From the NCBI RefSeq assembly GCF_016901135.1, contig NZ_JAFEVL010000048.1, positions 62,001-126,000 of the forward strand: a stretch of DNA of 64,000 nt, in the 5' to 3' direction. Origin of the DNA: Martinezella lusitana. GTDB taxonomy: Bacteria; Pseudomonadota; Alphaproteobacteria; Rhizobiales; Rhizobiaceae. A program made the position numbers and the translations under genes. How positions within the stretch are numbered: position 1 is the stretch's first letter; the number at the start of each line of letters is the position of its first letter. Below the pieces are notes generated by a model, which was given only the letters and a program-made list of their open reading frames with translations, made no database searches and was not told the origin of the DNA. This document shows positions 32,944 to 40,044 of the stretch, one piece after another.

Positions 32944-34134
32944 ATGAAAGACAAAGACACATTCCTGCAGAACGCCGGCATCAACACGCGTTTATCCCAC
33001 ATCGGTAATTCGCCGTCCGATTTCCACGGATTCGTCAATCCGCCGGTGGTTCATGCGTCCACGGTGTTGTTTCCGAATGCGCGGACCATGGAAACGCACG
33101 ACCAGAAATATACCTACGGCACGCGCGGCACGCCGACGACGGATGCGCTTTGCGAGGCGATCGACGCACTGGAGGGATCGGCAGGAACGGTCATCGTGCC
33201 GTCGGGGCTTGCGGCTGTCACCATACCTTTTCTTGCGTTTTTATCCGCCGGTGACCATGCGCTGGTCGTTGATTCGGTCTACGGTCCCACGCGCTTCTTC
33301 TGCGATACCATGCTGAAGCGCCTCGGCGTCGAGATTGAATACTACGAACCGCTGATCGGCCCCGGCATCGAGCAGCTGATCAGGCCGAACACTAAACTGG
33401 TGCATACCGAGGCGCCGGGTTCCAACACCTTCGAAATGCAGGATATTTCTGCAATTTCCACTGCGGCTCACAGGCACGGCTGCGTCGTCACAATGGACAA
33501 TACCTGGGCGACGCCGCTCTATTTCAGGCCGCTTGATCATGGCGTCGACATCTCGATCCATGCGGTGACCAAATATCCGGCCGGCCACTCCGATATTCTG
33601 ATGGGAACCGTTTCCGCCAATGCGGCGCATTGGAAGCGGCTGCTGGACGCTCACGGTCAACTCGGCATCTGCGGCGCACCGGATGATGCTTACCAGGTGC
33701 TGAAGGGCTTGCGCACCATGGGTGTGCGGCTCCAGCGCCATCAGGAGAGCGCGCTTGCGATCGCCCGATGGCTGGAGGGACGGGAGGAGGTTGCACGCGT
33801 ATTGCATCCTGCGCTGCCGAGCTTTCCAGGTCATGCAATTTGGAAGCGCGACTTCAAGGGTGCGAGCGGTATCTTCTCTTTCGTCCTGGCTGTCGACAAC
33901 CCCGAGAAGTTCAAGGCCAAGGCGCATGCCTTCCTCGATGCGCTGCGGATTTTCGGTCTCGGCTATTCCTGGGGCGGCTTCGAAAGCTTGGCATTGCACG
34001 TCAACCTCAACGACCGCCGCGTCGCCAGGGCGCCGACGGAGGGGCCGGTATTGCGCCTGCAGATCGGTCTGGAAGATGTCGCCGATCTCAAGGCGGATAT
34101 CGAAAAGGGCCTGGCGGCAGCCAAGGAGGCTTGA
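32944..34134 (+). CDS. metC: Cystathionine beta-lyase
   Basis: A 396-residue PLP enzyme of the Cys/Met metabolism family that splits cystathionine to homocysteine, pyruvate and ammonia. It has YTYGTRGTPTTDAL, the cofactor-stacking region SVYGPT, the DNTWATPLYFRPLDHG motif and the PLP lysine in HAVTKYPAGHSD (Lys210). Divergent from aapJ, an arrangement known from Rhizobium. It converges with the flavin monooxygenase; their ends are adjacent. Confidence 0.92.
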   Translation: MKDKDTFLQNAGINTRLSHIGNSPSDFHGFVNPPVVHASTVLFPNARTMETHDQKYTYGTRGTPTTDALCEAIDALEGSAGTVIVPSGLAAVTIPFLAFLSAGDHALVVDSVYGPTRFFCDTMLKRLGVEIEYYEPLIGPGIEQLIRPNTKLVHTEAPGSNTFEMQDISAISTAAHRHGCVVTMDNTWATPLYFRPLDHGVDISIHAVTKYPAGHSDILMGTVSANAAHWKRLLDAHGQLGICGAPDDAYQVLKGLRTMGVRLQRHQESALAIARWLEGREEVARVLHPALPSFPGHAIWKRDFKGASGIFSFVLAVDNPEKFKAKAHAFLDALRIFGLGYSWGGFESLALHVNLNDRRVARAPTEGPVLRLQIGLEDVADLKADIEKGLAAAKEA

Positions 34135-35298
34135 TCAGCCGATGGCGCGATAGCCGTAGATCCAGTCCATGTCCGCCGCAAGGCTTTGCGGCGGGCGCAG
34201 GGAGAGAACGAGGTCGCGTGCCATCCGTATAGGCCCGCGGGCATGGTAGGCGAATTGATTGAAGGCGGCGCGCTGGCGCAGGCGGGCGATGCGCGGCGCA
34301 CGATGCTTCTCATAAAGATCGAGTGCTTCAGAGACAGGGCGTGTCGCGAGCATGCCGGCAAGCTCGAACGCATCCTCGATGGCCATGGCCGCGCCTTGGG
34401 CGGCGAATGGCATCATCGCATGAGCCGCATCGCCGATCAGGATCGTGTCGCTGCCGTTGTGCCAACGGCCAGGCCCCATCTCATAAAGGGGCCAGAAGCT
34501 TGCCTGCTCCTGCGTTTCCAGCATCCGCAGAATTGCGTTGTTCCAGCCGGAAAAGCCGCGCAGCATATTGTCTCTTTGAGCCTTGCTGCCGGTGGCGCTC
34601 CAGTCATGGCTCGCACCATTCCCGGAGACGATGGCGACGATGTTGAAGGCGGCGTTTTCCCGGATCGGATAGCAAACGAGGTGGCTGGACGGACCGAGAA
34701 ACGCCGTGACGCTCGTCTTGTTCAGGATGGCTGGTGCGGAAGCTTCCGGAAGAGTGAAACGCCATGCGATGTTGCCGGAAAAGAGCGGCGAGGGGGCGCC
34801 GGGCACCAAGGCTCGCATCTTTGACCAGACGCCGTCGGCGCCGATGACGAGATCGATGTCCCGACCGGCGATCCCATCCAATTCTTGTCTGTCCTTGATA
34901 TCGATGTGTCGGCCGAGATGCAGCGTGCAAAGCGCGTTGGCCGTCACGGCATCGAGAAGCGCCCTTTGCAGGGTAGCGCGATGCGCCGTGCCGTAGGGAG
35001 ACCCCCATCGCTGCTTGGCAAAATCGCCGCATGGAACGGATGCGACCGGCCGCAGCGAAGAGCCGGACACCAGCTGCACGTCTTGCGGTTCGAGCCAGAT
35101 GGGCAGAAGCGCGTCGAGCACGCCGAGCGTATCGAGGATGCGGGAGGCGTTCGGGGAAATCTGCAGGCCGGCGCCAACTTCGGTCAATACGTCCGCTTGT
35201 TCGAAAATCTCCGAGCGGATGCCATGCCTTGCCAGCGCCAGCGCCGCCGTCAACCCGGCTATTCCGGCGCCGATGATGGCGGCTGTTTTGATCGGCAT
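34135..35298 (-). CDS. FAD-dependent aromatic monooxygenase-like protein (salicylate hydroxylase family)
   Basis: A 387-residue group A flavoprotein. The GxGxxG motif AAIIGAGIAGLTAALALAR is N-terminal (residues 6-24), the DG motif LVIGADGVWSKMR sits near 155, and the GD motif ILIGDAAHAMMPFAAQGAAMA near 290. The architecture matches salicylate/3-hydroxybenzoate-type hydroxylases, but the substrate cannot be told. No degradation genes are next to it, so a role in aromatic catabolism is not supported by context. Confidence 0.87.
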   Translation of the reverse strand: MPIKTAAIIGAGIAGLTAALALARHGIRSEIFEQADVLTEVGAGLQISPNASRILDTLGVLDALLPIWLEPQDVQLVSGSSLRPVASVPCGDFAKQRWGSPYGTAHRATLQRALLDAVTANALCTLHLGRHIDIKDRQELDGIAGRDIDLVIGADGVWSKMRALVPGAPSPLFSGNIAWRFTLPEASAPAILNKTSVTAFLGPSSHLVCYPIRENAAFNIVAIVSGNGASHDWSATGSKAQRDNMLRGFSGWNNAILRMLETQEQASFWPLYEMGPGRWHNGSDTILIGDAAHAMMPFAAQGAAMAIEDAFELAGMLATRPVSEALDLYEKHRAPRIARLRQRAAFNQFAYHARGPIRMARDLVLSLRPPQSLAADMDWIYGYRAIG

Positions 35299-35328
35299 TC
35301 GGCTATGTCCGATCGCGATCCAGGAGGG

Positions 35329-35574
35329 TCACGCGGCCTTGAAGTGGAAGACGCAGCCGGGCGGGTTGGTCTGGTCGGCCTTCAGCGACGGATTGTAGCG
35401 GTACAGCGTCGAACAGTAGGAGCAGACCTTCTCGCTCTCGTCGCCCAGATCGATGAAGATATGCGGATGATCGTAGGGGACCGAGGCGCCGGTGCACATG
35501 AATTCCTTCACGCCGATTTCGATAACGCGGTGTCCGCCATCGTTCTGGAAATGGGGAATATTGTGGCCGGCCAT
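35329..35574 (-). CDS. Zinc-finger (CHCC) protein, NDUFS6-like
   Basis: An 81-residue protein with the zf-CHCC pattern seen in mitochondrial NDUFS6: Cys in FMCTGAS, His in DHPHIFIDLG and a Cys pair in VCSYCSTLYRY. It probably binds zinc. In mitochondria this family belongs to complex I. The ATG at 35574 (MAGHNIPHFQNDGG) is used; a longer frame to 35778 has no family support and would overlap the divergent hydrolase gene. Confidence 0.88.
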   Translation of the reverse strand: MAGHNIPHFQNDGGHRVIEIGVKEFMCTGASVPYDHPHIFIDLGDESEKVCSYCSTLYRYNPSLKADQTNPPGCVFHFKAA

Positions 35575-35776
35575 GATGATCTCCAAATGCGTCTTGCCTT
35601 GAGCGGCATGAATGTTGCGCCAGACTTGGTAGCCCCTCTTTATAATCCTTCTTGCCGATTGTGTAGTGCGAAAGTCCGGCTCAGCGCAGAGATTTTCGCG
35701 AAAGCGGGGTTCACCTGATATCGCCGATAAAATATGGTCCGGCGCCAATAAGACCCCTGTTTGCGAAGATACAGCC

Positions 35777-36559
35777 ATGAATTTGAATGTTCCTCCGATT
35801 TCCTATTTTGTCAGAGACGGGTTGAAGCTCGCCTATTTCGACGAGGGCAATCCGAATGGCGAGCCGGTCTTGCTGATTCACGGATTTGCCTCGACCGCGG
35901 TTGCCAATTGGGTCAATCCGGGCTGGCTCAAGGTGCTTGATGAGGCAGGTTACCGTGTGATTGCCATCGACAATCGCGGCCACGGCATGAGCGACAAGCC
36001 CTATGATGCCGATGTCTATCATCCCTGGATCATGGCCGAAGACGCCGTCGCTCTGCTCGATCACCTCGGCATCCCCGAGGCGCATGTCATGGGCTATTCG
36101 ATGGGCGCGCGCGTTTCGACATTCATGGCGATAGCGCATCCTGACCGTGTTCGTTCGCTGGTGCTCGGCGGCCTCGGCATCGGCATGGTCGAGGGAGTCG
36201 GCGATTGGGATCCGATTGCGGACGCCCTGCTTGCGCCGTCGCTGGACGATGTCACGCATCTGCGCGGCCGCATGTTCCGCGTTTTTGCCGAGCAGACCAG
36301 GAGCGACCGGCAGGCGCTTGCCGCCTGCATCCAGGGGTCGCGCGATCTGGCCGCAAAGGAGGATGTGGCGAGGATCGAGGCGCCGACCCTGATCGCCGTC
36401 GGCACCAAGGACGATATTGCCGGCTCGGCGCAGGAGCTCGCTGATCTGATGCCGCATGCCGAGGTCGTCGACATCCCCAACCGCGATCACATGCTGGCTG
36501 TCGGCGACAAAGTCTTCAAGACAGCGGTTCTGGCGTTCTACAAGCGGCTGGAGAACTGA
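35777..36559 (+). CDS. Alpha/beta-fold hydrolase
   Basis: A 260-residue hydrolase. HG motif (LLIHGFAST) precedes the nucleophile elbow GYSMGA with Ser108; the acid is likely Asp in GTKDDIAGS and the base His in PNRDHMLAVG near the C-terminus. The length and lack of a signal suggest a cytoplasmic esterase or C-C hydrolase-like enzyme; the substrate is unknown. Start at 35777 (MNLNVPPISYFVRDG) gives a compact N-terminus. It is divergent from the NDUFS6-like gene. Confidence 0.87.
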   Translation: MNLNVPPISYFVRDGLKLAYFDEGNPNGEPVLLIHGFASTAVANWVNPGWLKVLDEAGYRVIAIDNRGHGMSDKPYDADVYHPWIMAEDAVALLDHLGIPEAHVMGYSMGARVSTFMAIAHPDRVRSLVLGGLGIGMVEGVGDWDPIADALLAPSLDDVTHLRGRMFRVFAEQTRSDRQALAACIQGSRDLAAKEDVARIEAPTLIAVGTKDDIAGSAQELADLMPHAEVVDIPNRDHMLAVGDKVFKTAVLAFYKRLEN

Positions 36560-36577
36560 CAGGCTGGATCGATCAAG

Positions 36578-37378
36578 TCACTTGCCGGTGAATAGTGGCT
36601 TCCGTCGCGCGGCAAAGGCGGCGCGCCCTTCGGCGTAGTCGGCGCTGTCGAAAGTCTCGGCGCCGATCACTTCAGCCTCGCGCAGCAGATCGCCATCCTG
36701 TTCGATGACGGCGCGGATTGCGAGTTTCGAGGCATGCAGCGCGATCGGCGCATTGGCGGCGATCGCATGGGCGAGGGCGGACACCTCAGCGTCGAACGCG
36801 TCGGCCTCTATCTCTTCCAGCAGAAATCCGGCAGCAGCCATCTTCTCGCTCGACATCGGCGCGCCAGTAAACAACGCGACCTTGGCCATCTGCGATCCTA
36901 GCGCGTTGATGATGTCCTGCACGGCGTCGGCGGGATAGGCGATGCCGAGGCGGACGGCGGGTATCGAGAAACGCGCGCCTTGCTCCGCGATTCGCAGGTC
37001 GCAAGCGGCTGCCAGCCCAAAGCCGCCGCCGTAACAGATGCCGCGGATCGCCGCGATCGTCGGCACGCGGCAATGACGAATGGCCGTGAAGGCCTGGCTG
37101 TTCAAAGCCTCGTAGGCGACGGCCGTTTCGGCATCTTTACGCACGCTATCGAATTCGCGGATGTCGGCGCCTGCGGAAAAATCCGCGCCGGCGCCACGAA
37201 GAATGATCACATGGGCGTGCGCCTCGTCGGTCAAAATGCGCACGGCCTGGGGAAGTGCCCGCCACATGGCCGCCGTCACGGCATTCTTGCTGCCGGGGTT
37301 GTTGATGGTGATCGTGCCTATGGCATCGCTGCTGGTTGCACGAAGGAGACCGCCGGCAAAATCATGCTCGAAATTCAT
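36578..37378 (-). CDS. Enoyl-CoA hydratase/isomerase-family protein
   Basis: A 266-residue crotonase-fold protein. The oxyanion-hole segments are GADFSAGADIREF (about residues 65-77) and IRGICYGGGFGLAAACDLRIA (about 110-130). The position that usually supplies the first catalytic Glu of hydratases reads YGGGFG, and the second region reads PAVRLGIAYP without an obvious acidic residue, so it may be an isomerase or another crotonase rather than a hydratase. ATG 37378 is chosen; ATG 37393 is possible. Convergent with the hydrolase and divergent from cysE. Confidence 0.85.
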   Translation of the reverse strand: MNFEHDFAGGLLRATSSDAIGTITINNPGSKNAVTAAMWRALPQAVRILTDEAHAHVIILRGAGADFSAGADIREFDSVRKDAETAVAYEALNSQAFTAIRHCRVPTIAAIRGICYGGGFGLAAACDLRIAEQGARFSIPAVRLGIAYPADAVQDIINALGSQMAKVALFTGAPMSSEKMAAAGFLLEEIEADAFDAEVSALAHAIAANAPIALHASKLAIRAVIEQDGDLLREAEVIGAETFDSADYAEGRAAFAARRKPLFTGK

Positions 37379-37454
37379 GCGCGCCTGACCCATTTGTCTT
37401 GTGTGGCATTTATTCTATATAATGCACCTCTGGCAGCAAATCGGGAGACCGCCA

Positions 37455-38318
37455 ATGGTCGCAGTAACGGACATTCGCCCTCTGGAGGGCCTAGGCGCGG
37501 TTAAGGTCGTGGATCCCATCTGGGATAGCATGCGTGAGGAAGCTCGCGCCGCCGCAGAGCGGGACCCGCTTCTGGCCGCCTTCCTTTATTCGACGATCAT
37601 CAATCACCGTTCGCTGGAGGAATGCGTCATCTATCGCATTTGCGAGCGCCTCGACCATCCGGATATGCAGGCCGTTCTCCTGCGGCAGACTTTCGAGGAA
37701 ATGCTGAGCGATTGGCCGGAATGGGGATCGATCCTGCGTGTCGATATTCAGGCCGTCTACGATCGCGATCCCGCCTGTCTCCGTTTCCTCGAGCCGGTTC
37801 TCTATTTCAAGGGCTTTCATGCCTTGCAGACCCATCGTCTCGCGCACTGGCTGTACAATCGCGGCCGCCGTGATTTTGCTCTTTATCTGCAAAGCCGATC
37901 CTCGAGCGTCTTCCAGACCGACATCAACCCGGCTGCGCGTATCGGCAAGGGTATCTTCCTCGATCACGCGACCGGGCTGGTCGTGGGCGAAACGGCCGTT
38001 ATAGGCGACAACGTGTCGATCCTGCATGGCGTCACCCTTGGCGGCACCGGCAAGGAAGGCAGCGACCGCCATCCGAAAATCGCCCATGGCGTGTTGATCG
38101 GCGCCGGAGCGAAGATCCTTGGCAATATCCAGATCGGCCATTGCTCGCGTATCGCCGCCGGCTCGGTCGTTCTGAAGGAAGTGCCGCCGAAGACGACGGT
38201 AGCCGGCGTTCCAGCCAAGGTTGTCGGCGAGGCAGGCTGCTCGGAGCCATCCCGCTCCATGGATCAGCTGCTGGCCGAACGCATGGTTGTCGACCAGATC
38301 ATGGGCGCCGGAATCTAG
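37455..38318 (+). CDS. cysE: Serine O-acetyltransferase
   Basis: Makes O-acetylserine from serine and acetyl-CoA, the first step of cysteine synthesis. The 287-residue protein has the N-terminal SATase helical domain and a left-handed beta-helix of hexapeptide repeats with the active-site motifs DHATGLVVGETAVIGD and ILHGVTLGGTGK. The start at 37455 follows CGGGAGA. Together with hom and metC this window carries several sulfur amino-acid steps, though not in one operon. Confidence 0.95.
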   Translation: MVAVTDIRPLEGLGAVKVVDPIWDSMREEARAAAERDPLLAAFLYSTIINHRSLEECVIYRICERLDHPDMQAVLLRQTFEEMLSDWPEWGSILRVDIQAVYDRDPACLRFLEPVLYFKGFHALQTHRLAHWLYNRGRRDFALYLQSRSSSVFQTDINPAARIGKGIFLDHATGLVVGETAVIGDNVSILHGVTLGGTGKEGSDRHPKIAHGVLIGAGAKILGNIQIGHCSRIAAGSVVLKEVPPKTTVAGVPAKVVGEAGCSEPSRSMDQLLAERMVVDQIMGAGI

Positions 38319-38446
38319 GCAAAGTCCAACCTGAATTTCGGGATTTAGCGCCATTGCCTAGGGTATTTGGCGCGGTTCCGGTCTTTACACCGCCGCTTTT
38401 CCCATGCAAGAAGCGGCCAAACAGAGATCCTCACGGAGAATGCATT

Positions 38447-38650
38447 GTGAAGCCTGACGAAATCAAGAAACTCGACGCCTACTTCAAACGCATGTTCAAT
38501 CCGCAGATGGTGGTGAAGGCCCGGCCGCGCAAGAATGATTCGGCGGAAGTCTATCTCGGCGAAGAGTTCCTGGGTGTTGTCTATATCGATGATGAAGACG
38601 GCGACCGTTCCTACAATTTCTCGATGGCTATCCTGGACGTCGATCTCTAA
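38447..38650 (+). CDS. DUF3126 family small protein
   Basis: A 67-residue soluble protein starting with GTG: KPDEIKKLDAYFKRMF, then AEVYLGEEFLGVVYIDDEDGDRSY. This is the complete DUF3126 family pattern, known in Rhizobiales and without a known function. GGAG lies about 8 bases before the GTG. A strong terminator follows 37 bases downstream. Confidence 0.88.
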   Translation: MKPDEIKKLDAYFKRMFNPQMVVKARPRKNDSAEVYLGEEFLGVVYIDDEDGDRSYNFSMAILDVDL

Positions 38651-38686
38651 GTCGCTGTAAGTGTCCAATATTTCAGTGCGATTTCG

Positions 38687-38717
38687 GAGCCGCATTTCAT
38701 CGAAATGCGGCTCTTTT
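38687..38717 (+). terminator. Rho-independent terminator of the DUF3126 gene
   Basis: A perfect 12-bp stem GAGCCGCATTTC/GAAATGCGGCTC with a 3-base loop, followed by four T. Confidence 0.93.
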
Positions 38718-39026
38718 CTTGGATGCCGACTGAAAATGGTCTGATTCGTCGTTCTGAACAGGTGATTGAACTTTCCATCTGCCCAGATACGATTTTCCGC
38801 CAAGTCGCAATATTTCTGCCAAAGCCTGTAGTTGCAGGGACATTGATATATATTAGAGAAAACAAACGGATGCGTCTGCGCTCTTGTCGATGACATTGTG
38901 CCGTCATCGGAAATGCAATCTCCGGGTGATATTGCGACGCACAAGACTACTTGACTAATTGTGCATCGCATTTAAGTCTTGTCTGCGTAAACCGGCCGCG
39001 GGCCGGCCAACAAGGGACGGAGAAAC
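38718..39026 (+). promoter_or_regulatory. Phasin upstream region with an 8-bp inverted repeat
   Basis: No gene is seen in these 309 bases. An AT-rich part near 38845-38865 and a perfect inverted repeat ACAAGACT (38941-38948) / AGTCTTGT (38975-38982) lie upstream of the phasin gene. Phasin promoters in related bacteria are repressed by PhaR; whether this repeat is its site is unknown. Confidence 0.45.
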
Positions 39027-39392
39027 ATGTTCAATTTCGATGAAGCGAACAAGAAGGGCAAGGAAGCCATGGACACGGCGCTGAAGAGCTACTCCGATGT
39101 CAGCAAGGGTTTCCAGGCTATTGCCGCCGAAACTGCTGAATATTCAAAGAAGTCGTTCCAGGATGGTGTTACGCACTTTGAAACGCTCGCCGGCGTCAAG
39201 AGCTTCGAAGCTGTTTTCGAACTCCAGAGCAGCTACGTGAAGTCGGCCTACGAAAACTTCGTCGCCGAAGCCACCAAGCTCGGTGAAATGTATGCCGATC
39301 TCGCCAAGAACGCTTACAAGCCTTACGAAGCGCCTGTCGCCGCAGCGACGAAGGCTGCTAGCAAGGCGGCAGCGACAGCCACGGCCGCTTAA
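39027..39392 (+). CDS. Phasin family protein (PHB granule coat)
   Basis: A 121-residue amphipathic helical protein (NFDEANKKGKEAMDTALKSY, SYVKSAYENFVAEATKLGEMYADLAKNAYKPYE) ending in an Ala-rich tail. This is the phasin pattern of proteins that coat polyhydroxybutyrate granules and control their size. Its partner polymerase phaC is at 15291-17135. A GGACGGAGAAAC Shine-Dalgarno region precedes the ATG and a strong terminator follows. Confidence 0.9.
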   Translation: MFNFDEANKKGKEAMDTALKSYSDVSKGFQAIAAETAEYSKKSFQDGVTHFETLAGVKSFEAVFELQSSYVKSAYENFVAEATKLGEMYADLAKNAYKPYEAPVAAATKAASKAAATATAA

Positions 39393-39420
39393 GAACTCGC
39401 CCCAAGGCGACAATTTCCGG

Positions 39421-39460
39421 AAGGGCCGACTGCGCGACGCGCAGTCGGCCCTTTGCGTTT
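39421..39460 (+). terminator. Rho-independent terminator of the phasin gene
   Basis: A perfect 15-bp stem AAGGGCCGACTGCGC/GCGCAGTCGGCCCTT with a 3-base loop, followed by TGCGTTTTC. Confidence 0.92.
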
Positions 39461-39680
39461 TCGATAGTCGCGCCTGGCGCGGCAATATGCTGCGACTTTT
39501 TTGGCCACAGCCCGCTTTGTCAGCGAATTGTGATTGCAGTGTCCAGCAAGGGGCTTAAAATCACGCCAATATGAACTAAGTTATAGGTTCGGATATTCGG
39601 CCCGACCGAGTCAATAAACCAACCCAGTTGCCAAGTCGGAATGCGATAGCTTCTGCCGGATGATTTGAGGAAAGAACGAA

Positions 39681-40034
39681 ATGATCGCTGAGCCGATCCG
39701 GATGCAAAACAATGGCGAAAGGAACGGGGACAACGGAAATCGCGGGACCTCGGTGATTACACGCACCAAGCCCAAAACCAAGAAGCCCAATCTATACCGC
39801 GTGCTGCTTCTGAATGACGACTATACGCCCATGGATTTTGTGATCCACATCCTGGAGCGTTTCTTTCAAAAGGATCTTGAGAGTGCCACTCGCATCATGC
39901 TCCATGTCCATAACCACGGCGTGGGCGAATGCGGGATATATACATATGAAGTAGCCGAAACGAAGGTGAGCCAGGTGATGGATTTTGCCCGGCAGCACCA
40001 GCATCCGCTGCAATGTGTTATGGAAAAGAAGTGA
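39681..40034 (+). CDS. clpS: ATP-dependent Clp protease adaptor ClpS
   Basis: The N-end-rule adaptor that delivers substrates to ClpAP. The 117-residue protein has a disordered ~30-residue N-terminus and the ClpS core: YRVLLLNDDYTPMDFVIHIL, then MLHVHNHGVGECGIYTYEVAETKV. The conserved Asn/Asp-containing pocket residues (LLNDDYTPMDFV) are intact. GAGGAAAGAACG precedes the ATG. clpA starts 10 bases past its stop. Confidence 0.94.
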   Translation: MIAEPIRMQNNGERNGDNGNRGTSVITRTKPKTKKPNLYRVLLLNDDYTPMDFVIHILERFFQKDLESATRIMLHVHNHGVGECGIYTYEVAETKVSQVMDFARQHQHPLQCVMEKK

Positions 40035-40044
40035 GGATCTGAAC

